NCBI GenBank assembly: GCA_046542995.1
Contig: JBKHAH010000001.1
Location: 1 to 64,000, forward strand
From: Perlabentimonas sp046542995
GTDB taxonomy: Bacteria; Bacteroidota; Bacteroidia; Bacteroidales; Tenuifilaceae
Length of the DNA: 64,000 nucleotides
Direction of reading: 5' to 3'
The position numbers and the translations under genes were made by a program. This document shows positions 8,880-15,897 of the stretch, piece by piece (positions within the stretch are counted from its first letter, which is position 1; every line of letters begins with the position of its first letter). The notes below the pieces were generated by a model, which was not told the DNA's origin, ran no database searches, and saw only the letters and a program-made list of their open reading frames with translations.

Positions 8880-10856
8880 ATGAAAAAAATATATCATAAG
8901 TACAAAACAATCATTATTACCATTCTTCTACTAGTTGGTTTAATGGTTGTTGCCTTTAGTTTAAAGTCTCCTGTGTTTCGGCTTTTACTTAATAAAAAAA
9001 TTGAGTATTACCAGCAAGGCCAAGGACTTGACATACAATACACAAACGCGTATGTAAAAGGGCTTAGCACTTTTGAATTAAGCGGAATATCAGTAGCAAA
9101 TAATGATAGTACAATCACCTCATCAGTAGCTTATATTTCTGCTAAAATACCATTTAATAACCTTATAAAGCAACGCTTTAAACCAACCTACATCAAGATA
9201 GATTCATTCACTATTAATGTACAAACGCTTACCATTCCGCGGAGCATAACTGATGCAAAAAATACTGTAAGCAAAGATTTTCTTTCCAGCAATACAGAAG
9301 CCACTAAACCAGAACCAACTGTTAATAAGGCGCAAAACCTAAATATTGATTATCTGTTTGCTGCAATTGCTGGGGTTAGCGTAATAAAATCAACCTATAT
9401 TGATATTAATAGCTTAGTAATAAACTTTGAAAGCAAAGATGAAAGTTTAAACATAACTCTAGATAAACTCACCAGTATAAATGGTAATTTCACAACTCAC
9501 CTTAAGGTAAATGAAAACGATACAAGCACAGAGGAACTAAGCATATCAGGCATAGCTAATAAAAAAAAAGATACAATAGCTTTAAGCATATATAATGCTG
9601 AAAGTAAAAAAGTTAGCATCCCCTTAATCGAATCATTTTACGGCAGTAACCTTGAATTTGATACGCTAACCTCCACCCTATTCATCAATTCACTTTCGCG
9701 AGATAGCTTAAGGTTTGAAAATAGCACCTGTTTGCATGGGTTAAAAATGTTTCATCCAAAATTATCTGAAGAAACTGTTAATATTGATTTTGCGGAATTG
9801 AAGCTTAACACAACAGCTACTCCAAATAAAATATATTTCGACACACTATCTCACGCAAGAGTTAACAATTTAACCATTCCATTTTACCTTTCCGTTTTTT
9901 CTAATGATTCAATAACAACGGAACTAAAAATTAATGAAAAGAATATTAACGCTGCCTCAGCGTTCGAGTCATTACCAAGGGAGCTATTCACAACAATTCA
10001 AAGTGTTAATGTGAGAGGAAGCCTAAACCTTGAGCTCTATGCTTACGTTAATTTAAATAAACCCGAAAACCTTGTTTTTAGCAGCAAGCTTACACCCCAA
10101 AATTTTGAGATCATTAGGCTGGCTCCTATTGATCTAACCATGCTGAACGACACATTCACCCATAACATCTACCAAAACGATAGCATTATTAAAAGCATCC
10201 CAGTAAATGCTAACTACAAATATTTTAGCAGGTTAGAGCACATATCGGAACATCTTATTAATGCAGTTATTATTTCTGAAGATGGCGGTTTTTACAGCCA
10301 TAAGGGGTTTGACCCCGATGGTTTTCGCTACGCCATGGCTCGCAATTTAAAGGAAAGGAGGTTAGCTCGTGGTGGTAGCACTATCACCATGCAGCTGGTA
10401 AAGAATCTGTTTTTGAATAAGCATAAAAATCTTTTAAGGAAAGCTGAGGAAGCGATTATTGTTTGGTTAATTGAAACCCAAAGGCTGGTTAGCAAAGAGA
10501 GGCTTCTGGAAATATACCTCAACATAATTGAATGGGGCCCAAACATTAATGGCATTACCGAATCTTCTGAATTCTATTTTAATAAGGAACCCGATAGGAT
10601 TGAACTTAACGAAGCAATCTTTTTAGCAAGCATAATACCCCGCCCGTCAAAATTCAAGTACAGTTTTGATTCCCTAGGCTACCTAAGACCGTACATGAAG
10701 GATTATTATGAATTTATTGGAAGCACCATGTTTGAACGAGACATGATTAATGAAAGTGAACTTGATAGCCTCACACCTAGTGTCACTCTAAGGGGGAATG
10801 CTAAATATTTTTTAGATGCAACCTACAGGAATAGATTTTTTGGCAACATTGATTAG
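8880..10856 (+). CDS. Membrane-anchored GT51 transglycosylase with a long N-terminal extracytoplasmic region
   Basis: The ATG at 8880 (658 residues) is preferred to an in-frame TTG nine bases earlier because that TTG belongs to the -7 element. A transmembrane helix (about 11-32) is followed by about 400 residues rich in beta strands with no family I recognise with confidence (AsmA/DUF748-like in feel), then a GT51 domain. The catalytic Glu is near 467 in SEDGGFYSH, followed by RGGSTITMQLVKN and EIYLNIIEWG, as in monofunctional peptidoglycan glycosyltransferases and PBP1. No transpeptidase domain is present. It should polymerise lipid II glycan strands in the periplasm. It converges on the next gene with a 7-bp gap. 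Confidence 0.85.
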   Translation: MKKIYHKYKTIIITILLLVGLMVVAFSLKSPVFRLLLNKKIEYYQQGQGLDIQYTNAYVKGLSTFELSGISVANNDSTITSSVAYISAKIPFNNLIKQRFKPTYIKIDSFTINVQTLTIPRSITDAKNTVSKDFLSSNTEATKPEPTVNKAQNLNIDYLFAAIAGVSVIKSTYIDINSLVINFESKDESLNITLDKLTSINGNFTTHLKVNENDTSTEELSISGIANKKKDTIALSIYNAESKKVSIPLIESFYGSNLEFDTLTSTLFINSLSRDSLRFENSTCLHGLKMFHPKLSEETVNIDFAELKLNTTATPNKIYFDTLSHARVNNLTIPFYLSVFSNDSITTELKINEKNINAASAFESLPRELFTTIQSVNVRGSLNLELYAYVNLNKPENLVFSSKLTPQNFEIIRLAPIDLTMLNDTFTHNIYQNDSIIKSIPVNANYKYFSRLEHISEHLINAVIISEDGGFYSHKGFDPDGFRYAMARNLKERRLARGGSTITMQLVKNLFLNKHKNLLRKAEEAIIVWLIETQRLVSKERLLEIYLNIIEWGPNINGITESSEFYFNKEPDRIELNEAIFLASIIPRPSKFKYSFDSLGYLRPYMKDYYEFIGSTMFERDMINESELDSLTPSVTLRGNAKYFLDATYRNRFFGNID

Positions 10857-10863
10857 CCAAAAG

Positions 10864-11556
10864 TTAATCCATCTTCTCAACCCAATGCAGCTCCATTTTC
10901 TCTAACTCCAGAGCAACCAGATAGCCAATTCCATCGAAAGAGCCAGCATAAACACAACCTGCATCAAGAGGAATTAACCTATTAATAGGATTATTTACAA
11001 CCTCCAATATTTCAGCTAACGGTGTTGGGGTATGCCCATGAATTATTGTTTTGCCAGGCAAAAAATCATGCGGAACCGATTCTGGTCTATTCCATAGCAT
11101 GGCCTTTGTATCCAATAATGGCTCCTTAGCCTGATAGTTTATCCCTCCATGAACCAGCAAGTAATTGTCAACCTCAAAATAGTATGGGAGATTCTTGTAA
11201 AAAAGCATATGCCTGTCGGGCAGATCGTCAGGGAACTCGAACACTTCACCCAAAATACCCTTATAACTTTTAAGGGTTAAATAGCCAGTATTCAGAATCC
11301 AATTCTTATAATCAATCTTACTACTTAATGAATCAAGCAGCATCTGCTCATGGTTCCCTTTAAGGGTGCTTATGCTGTAGCCTTTGTCTTTAAGGTTTAA
11401 AAGGTAGTCAACCAGCTGTGCGCTTAAGGGGCCACGGTCAATATAATCGCCCAGAAAGTAGAGCTTATCGCTCTTGCTAACAGCTAACTTCTCTTCAAGC
11501 AAGTGCTTTAAAGTAACCAAGCAACCATGTAAATCAGGAATAACGTAAGTTGACAA
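10864..11556 (-). CDS. Calcineurin-like serine/threonine metallophosphatase
   Basis: The 230-residue protein shows the complete PPP-family metallophosphatase signature: DLHGC (8-12) for D-x-H, GDYIDRG (36-42) for GDxxDRG, GNHEQ (64-68) for GNHE, and later HGHTPTP. These bind two metals and hydrolyse phosphate esters. Relatives include phage-lambda-type protein phosphatases and symmetrical Ap4A hydrolases (ApaH); the length is nearer the former and I cannot assign a substrate. It is cytoplasmic, with no signal sequence. Its start is 44 bp from the end of the upstream permease gene, so both may share a transcript. Confidence 0.88.
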   Translation of the reverse strand: MSTYVIPDLHGCLVTLKHLLEEKLAVSKSDKLYFLGDYIDRGPLSAQLVDYLLNLKDKGYSISTLKGNHEQMLLDSLSSKIDYKNWILNTGYLTLKSYKGILGEVFEFPDDLPDRHMLFYKNLPYYFEVDNYLLVHGGINYQAKEPLLDTKAMLWNRPESVPHDFLPGKTIIHGHTPTPLAEILEVVNNPINRLIPLDAGCVYAGSFDGIGYLVALELEKMELHWVEKMD

Positions 11557-11600
11557 AGCAATTCAATTTATTTATAAATGATTATAGCAATGCTGCTAAA

Positions 11601-12848
11601 CTATTCGTATCTTAATGCCTCAATTGGATCAAGCCTTGAAGCCTTTACCGCTGGTATATAGCCAGAAGCCAAGCCAACCAAAAAGCAAAGGGCAACGCCT
11701 AAAAGAATCCAAACCCAAGGCACAACAAACGCGCTGCCGGTTATAAGTGATATTATATTGCCAGTGAAAATCCCCAGAACGATACCAAGCAAACCACCCA
11801 GCTGGCAAATTACAATGGCTTCATAAAGAAACTGCTGCTTAATGGTTGATGCTTTTGCTCCAATGGCTTTGCGCGTACCAATTTCGCGGGTACGCTCGGC
11901 AACCGCAACCAGCATGATATTCATTAATCCTACGGCAGCACCAACTAACGTAATAATACCAATAAGCGTGGCGGCCATGGTAACATACTTAATATTTTCC
12001 AAAAGCATCTTGGCTAAATTATCGCTCTTCTCAATGTTAAAATCAGAAGGGTCAATTGCCCTTAAGTTCCTAACAATCCTGAAAACACTTTCGGCTTCGT
12101 ACGAAGCATAATCAAGATGCTGCGGATTGTGGGGTTTTACGTTTATGGTGTAGTTCATGTTTGGTCGAGAGAAATAGGTTGTAACATTGTGTACTGGCAA
12201 CAAAACCGACCTGTCTGGTCCGCCACCAAATGCGACCCCTTTCGATTCAAGCACACCAATAACCCGATACTTTCCGCTTCCTACGCTTATGATTTTTCCA
12301 ATCGGGTCCTCATGCCTATCAAATAGTTGCGTAACAACCTCTTTACCAATAACGGCAACTGCCCAACCGCTCTCCTCCTCGTGCGATGAGAAAATCCTCC
12401 CCTTTTCAATATTTAACCCAGCGGTTTCAAAATAACCTGAACTAACGCCCCTTACGCTTATATTTGGGTTGGTTTTATTTGATAAATACTTAATGGTTGC
12501 AGCACCTGTTGCCCAAACCGATAACGAAACTGTTGCAGGAAACTCAAAGCGATCAAGAAATTCTTTTGCCTGCTTGTAGCTGATATGAGCATGATTCACC
12601 GCCCTATACCTTTTCCCTCCAATATTAACATTCATTCCCCTACTCTGAATACTAAACGTATTGGCTCCCATCATCGTAAACTCATCATTAATACTCTTTT
12701 TAATGGAATCAATAGCAGTTAATATCCCAACCAATGCCATAATACCAAAAGCTATAATTAGAATAGTTAATACGGTACGTAGCGTGTTGGTGCGAATAGC
12801 ACCAAACGAAACCCGTAAATTCTCATAATACAAGGCAAACCTTTTCAT
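11601..12848 (-). CDS. MacB/FtsX-type ABC transporter permease
   Basis: The 415-residue protein has the MacB_PCD layout: one N-terminal transmembrane helix (about 22-45), a periplasmic core domain of some 230 residues, then three C-terminal helices (about 285-410) forming the FtsX domain, with the typical ending ASRLDPIEALRYE. Such permeases work with a separate ATPase in mechanotransmission, lipoprotein or macrolide/peptide export. No ATPase or membrane-fusion partner is adjacent, so the substrate cannot be given. The start MKRFALYYENLRVSF is typical of the family in Bacteroidota. Confidence 0.9.
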   Translation of the reverse strand: MKRFALYYENLRVSFGAIRTNTLRTVLTILIIAFGIMALVGILTAIDSIKKSINDEFTMMGANTFSIQSRGMNVNIGGKRYRAVNHAHISYKQAKEFLDRFEFPATVSLSVWATGAATIKYLSNKTNPNISVRGVSSGYFETAGLNIEKGRIFSSHEEESGWAVAVIGKEVVTQLFDRHEDPIGKIISVGSGKYRVIGVLESKGVAFGGGPDRSVLLPVHNVTTYFSRPNMNYTINVKPHNPQHLDYASYEAESVFRIVRNLRAIDPSDFNIEKSDNLAKMLLENIKYVTMAATLIGIITLVGAAVGLMNIMLVAVAERTREIGTRKAIGAKASTIKQQFLYEAIVICQLGGLLGIVLGIFTGNIISLITGSAFVVPWVWILLGVALCFLVGLASGYIPAVKASRLDPIEALRYE

Positions 12849-13054
12849 AAGTAGTCTATCGGATCAAAATCTTATAATATACTTTACACTTTGAAGGCTA
12901 ATATCAAAATTTTGCGAATATGAAATTTTCTTTTAACATCTCACTTTTTCACTTCAAAGGTAGCATTATTTACTTTTTGAACATTATTTATTAAAAACGT
13001 TTAGTTACGTACTAAGAAAATAAGCGATTTTTTAATTCCAATTACAACAACCTC

Positions 13055-13195
13055 CTATTTATACCAAACCATTAGGGCAAACGAAGTTAAAAGTATCAGA
13101 ACTCCCATGCAATTGATTATACGCTGGTTTACAAACATCTTTCCGTTAGCTAAAGCAAACGGAAATTTTAAATGCGTTTGCCCTGACCAATCCAT
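13055..13195 (-). CDS. Possible 46-residue single-helix membrane peptide
   Basis: Read on the minus strand from ATG at 13195 to TAG at 13057-13055, the frame encodes 46 residues: a polar, aromatic N-terminus (MDWSGQTHLKFPFALANGK), then NQRIINC and a hydrophobic stretch of about 17 residues (MGVLILLTSFALMVW) ending YK. The hydrophobic, K-terminated end resembles a single-pass membrane peptide or the tail of a decayed gene. It covers nearly the same bases as a nested inverted repeat, so a structured RNA is the rival explanation. I recognise no family. Confidence 0.3.
   Translation of the reverse strand: MDWSGQTHLKFPFALANGKMFVNQRIINCMGVLILLTSFALMVWYK
13074..13184. repeat. Nested inverted repeats (possible structured RNA)
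   Basis: The outer arms AGGGCAAACG (13074-13083) and CGTTTGCCCT (13175-13184) are perfect complements 91 nt apart. Inside, TTTCCGTT (13140-13147) pairs with AACGGAAA (13158-13165), and the loop itself contains GCT/AGC, giving an 11-bp hairpin with one A-A mismatch. Two independent perfect stems in 111 bp is more than expected by chance. Strand and function are unknown. Confidence 0.4.
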
Positions 13196-13225
13196 CGCAT
13201 AATTAAATCATCATACAAAAAATCT

Positions 13226-13233
13226 TACATTTG
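13226..13233 (+). promoter_or_regulatory. -7 element of the acyl-CoA reductase gene
   Basis: TACATTTG matches TAnnTTTG and lies 14 bp before the ATG, predicting a very short leader. No TTG is present at 17-23 bp upstream. Confidence 0.45.
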
Positions 13234-13247
13234 CATAAAAAAATTGT

Positions 13248-14285
13248 ATGATACTTGCTGAAAAGATAAGCGCCTTTAATAAACTTGGGGATGCTATCCT
13301 AAAATTAAGCGATGCCAATGAACCAAATAAATTTTTAGAAACCATAAACTCAGCGCACTTCCAAAATCCATGGTTTACCCCTGAATTTTGCAAGCAATCA
13401 ATTAATGCAATAACCAATGAGTGGCTGAACACCCATTCATTAAACAGTTGGGTATCAAGTTATCCGAAATCTTACTTTAATCCAACAGAACCTAAGCAAG
13501 TTGGGGTGGTTATGGCAGGTAACGTACCGTTTGTTGGCTTGCATGATTTGCTCACCGTAGTAATTACGGGGCATAAGTTTTATGGAAAAGTGTCATCAAA
13601 AGATGCGGGGCTTACTCAGGCTTTTGTTGATTTGCTTGTTGCTACTGAACCCAGATTCAATGAAGCCATAAAAATCACAGATAATAAGCTGGAAAATTTT
13701 GATGCCATAATTGCTACTGGAAGCGATAATACGGCTCGCTACTTTGAGTACTATTTTGGTAAGTACCCTAACATCATACGCAAGAATAGGCATAGTGTGG
13801 CTATCCTTACAGGAAAAGAGTCTCTCGATGATTTAAAAGGATTGGCCTCCGACATGCTGAGCTATTTTGGATTAGGTTGCAGGAGTGTTTCCAAGTTACT
13901 GGTTCCAAAAAACTACAATTTTGAACCTTTAATGCAAGCAATGGAACCTTATAAACATCTGATAAATCACAATAAGTATGCAAATAACCATGAGTATCAT
14001 CGTGCTATCTATCTAATTAATCAGGTAGAGCATCTTGATAACGGCTTTGTGCTAATAAAACCTGACGAATCGTTAGGGAGCCCAGTTGGCGTAATTTACT
14101 ATCAGCATTATAAGGATATCGATAGCGTAATGAGTTACATTAATGAACACGAAAACTCCCTGCAGTGCATCGTTTCAAACGAACCAAAAATAAAGAGCAA
14201 AGTGAGTTTTGGCGAAACGCAAAAACCTTCACTAAACGATTACGCCGACGGCATTGACACCATAAAATTTTTAGCGAATTTATAG
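13248..14285 (+). CDS. LuxC-family acyl-CoA reductase
   Basis: The 345-residue protein resembles the aldehyde-dehydrogenase-like LuxC/acyl-CoA reductase family: GNVPFVGLHDLL (91-102), the cofactor-binding segment ATGSDNTARYFEYYFGK (156-172), and Cys211 in FGLGCRSVSKLLVP as the likely acyl-thioester nucleophile. Members reduce long-chain acyl-CoA or acyl-enzyme to an aldehyde with NADPH. In non-luminous Bacteroidota the physiological role is not settled. It is somewhat shorter than luminous-bacterial LuxC (about 480). It stands alone, with no luxD or luxE homologue or ferredoxin beside it. Confidence 0.85.
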   Translation: MILAEKISAFNKLGDAILKLSDANEPNKFLETINSAHFQNPWFTPEFCKQSINAITNEWLNTHSLNSWVSSYPKSYFNPTEPKQVGVVMAGNVPFVGLHDLLTVVITGHKFYGKVSSKDAGLTQAFVDLLVATEPRFNEAIKITDNKLENFDAIIATGSDNTARYFEYYFGKYPNIIRKNRHSVAILTGKESLDDLKGLASDMLSYFGLGCRSVSKLLVPKNYNFEPLMQAMEPYKHLINHNKYANNHEYHRAIYLINQVEHLDNGFVLIKPDESLGSPVGVIYYQHYKDIDSVMSYINEHENSLQCIVSNEPKIKSKVSFGETQKPSLNDYADGIDTIKFLANL

Positions 14286-14388
14286 TATCCCCGTTAGTCT
14301 GTTGGTGGTAGAGTTTTTGATTTTTTTGCATAAACATTTTTTTTATCCCTTTCATCTTGCTTAATTTGCATGAAATAACCTAAAAATC

Positions 14389-14904
14389 ATGATTTACAAA
14401 TTCAGAATGATATCGGGTGATGAGAGAGCCTTCCTTAGGGAGTATGAAGTGTATTCCGATTGTACATTCCTCGATTTTCATAAATTTATTCAAAATGATT
14501 TAGATTTTGATGCAAACCAGCTTGCATCATTCTTCCTAACCGATGAGCAATGGAATAAGGGCATGGAACTCACGCTTATTGACATGGAAAACGATGCTGG
14601 TCCAGCTGCCATTCCTATGGATTCTGTTAAAGTTAAAGAGTTGTTGAAGAAAAAAAAAGAGCGACTTCTTTACGTTTTTGATATTTTTTCTGACAGATGT
14701 TTTTTTATTGAGCTGGCTGACATTTTTGAACCCAAAGAGAACGTTCAGTACCCACGCTGTGCAGCATCGGTTGGTTCAGCTCCAGACCAAATTATTGTTG
14801 AGGATATTTCCATGGAAGACCTAGCTGATAACGATGACGATTTTGACGAGATAATAAACGATATTGGATTCTCCGAAACCGATATTGACCCCGAAGATTT
14901 ATAG
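14389..14904 (+). CDS. Plasmid pRiA4b ORF-3-like family protein
   Basis: The 171-residue protein has the pRiA4b ORF-3 fold pattern: YKFRMISGDERAFLREYEV, the F-L-D-F-H-K-F-I-Q helix, FFLTDEQWNKGMEL, and LLYVFDIFSDRCFFIEL, with an acidic C-terminal tail (NDDDFDEIINDIG). The family is widespread, sometimes in mobile elements, without a defined biochemical role. Here it lies 29 bp upstream of miaA and on the same strand, so both are probably cotranscribed. No signal peptide; cytoplasmic. Confidence 0.8.
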   Translation: MIYKFRMISGDERAFLREYEVYSDCTFLDFHKFIQNDLDFDANQLASFFLTDEQWNKGMELTLIDMENDAGPAAIPMDSVKVKELLKKKKERLLYVFDIFSDRCFFIELADIFEPKENVQYPRCAASVGSAPDQIIVEDISMEDLADNDDDFDEIINDIGFSETDIDPEDL

Positions 14905-14933
14905 CAGAACCTTACAACACACACAGCACCCAA

Positions 14934-15857
14934 TTGAGAGCAAAACACCTTATTGTACTAATTGGTCCCACCGGAGTTGGCAAAACTTCAGCAAGCCTTG
15001 CCATATCAAAACGGTTTAATACCCCGATAATATCTGCCGATTCGCGCCAGTTTTTTAGGGAGATGAAGATTGGAACAGCAGCCCCCACACCATCTCAACT
15101 TAAAGAGGCTGAACATTATCTTGTTGGGCACAAATCAATCACTGAAAGGTATAGCTGCGGCATGTTTGAAATGGAGACGCTTGATACCCTTAACAATATT
15201 TACCAAACCAACCCAATAGCCATGCTAGTTGGTGGCTCCATGCTTTATATTGATGCTGTTTGCAATGGTATCGACGATTTTCCAACACCCGATTCTGAAC
15301 TCCGCGAATCTCTTGAAAAGCAGCTTGAGAAGGATGGCATCGAAACCCTAAGAGCGCAACTAAAACTGCTCGACCCAGAGCAATATAACAAGATTGACCT
15401 AAAAAATCCGCAACGTATTCTCAAGGTTGTTGAGGTATGCTTGCAAACCGGCAAACCCTACAGCACCTTTTTAAATCAACCAAAAAAGAAGCGGCCCTTT
15501 ACAACCTTAAAAATTGGGTTAACCCGCCCCAGGGAGGAGCTTTACTCGCAAATTAATTCACGCGTTGACCAGATGATTGAGGATGGACTAATTGAAGAGG
15601 CGCAAGCGTTATACCCATATCGAAACCATAATGCTTTAAAAACGGTTGGTTACCGTGAGGTTTTTGAGTATATAGATGGGAAAATAACCCTCGATAAGGC
15701 AATTGAATTAATTAAGCGCAATTCCAGACGTTACGCAAAAAGGCAGCTCACATGGTGGGCGCGCGACAATGAGATTCATTGGTTTCACCCTGACAAACAG
15801 GATGAAATAATTAAGCATATTGAGTTGGAACTTACTAAAAAAATAGAAAGCCCCTGA
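14934..15857 (+). CDS. miaA: tRNA dimethylallyltransferase
   Basis: The 307-residue protein has the P-loop GPTGVGKT (11-18), the SADSRQ motif (35-40) and the VGGSMLYIDAV segment, all standard for MiaA, and is normal length. It transfers a dimethylallyl group to N6 of A37 in tRNAs reading UNN codons. No in-frame ATG precedes the P-loop; the start must be TTG at 14934, only 10 codons before it, as there is no room for another start upstream. The stop codon lies inside a terminator stem shared with the converging amylase gene. Confidence 0.96.
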   Translation: MRAKHLIVLIGPTGVGKTSASLAISKRFNTPIISADSRQFFREMKIGTAAPTPSQLKEAEHYLVGHKSITERYSCGMFEMETLDTLNNIYQTNPIAMLVGGSMLYIDAVCNGIDDFPTPDSELRESLEKQLEKDGIETLRAQLKLLDPEQYNKIDLKNPQRILKVVEVCLQTGKPYSTFLNQPKKKRPFTTLKIGLTRPREELYSQINSRVDQMIEDGLIEEAQALYPYRNHNALKTVGYREVFEYIDGKITLDKAIELIKRNSRRYAKRQLTWWARDNEIHWFHPDKQDEIIKHIELELTKKIESP

Positions 15858-15872
15858 AAATTCAAGGGCTTT
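15847..15872. terminator. Bidirectional terminator between miaA and the GH13 lipoprotein gene
   Basis: AAAGCCCCTGAA (15847-15858) and TTCAAGGGCTTT (15861-15872) form a 12-bp stem with one mismatch and a two-base gap, flanked by A and T runs so that it can act on both converging transcripts. It includes the miaA TGA. Confidence 0.75.
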
Positions 15873-15897
15873 TGCACTAAGTAGCCGTAAAGTGATT

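Larger units (their letters stand above)
12849..13247. other. 399-bp intergenic region with nested inverted repeats and a possible small ORF
   Basis: The region separates the divergent permease and acyl-CoA reductase genes. Its left half (12849-13054) is AT-rich and should hold the permease promoter, though I see no clear TAnnTTTG there. Its right half contains the inverted repeats and small ORF listed separately and the -7 element of the reductase gene. Confidence 0.7.

Noticed and set aside
13248..14285. A bioluminescence locus
   Set aside because: Only the LuxC-type reductase is present; no luciferase, luxD or luxE homologues nearby.
14389..14904. A mobile element around the pRiA4b ORF-3-like gene
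   Set aside because: No transposase, integrase or terminal repeats around it, and the gene is flanked by housekeeping genes.
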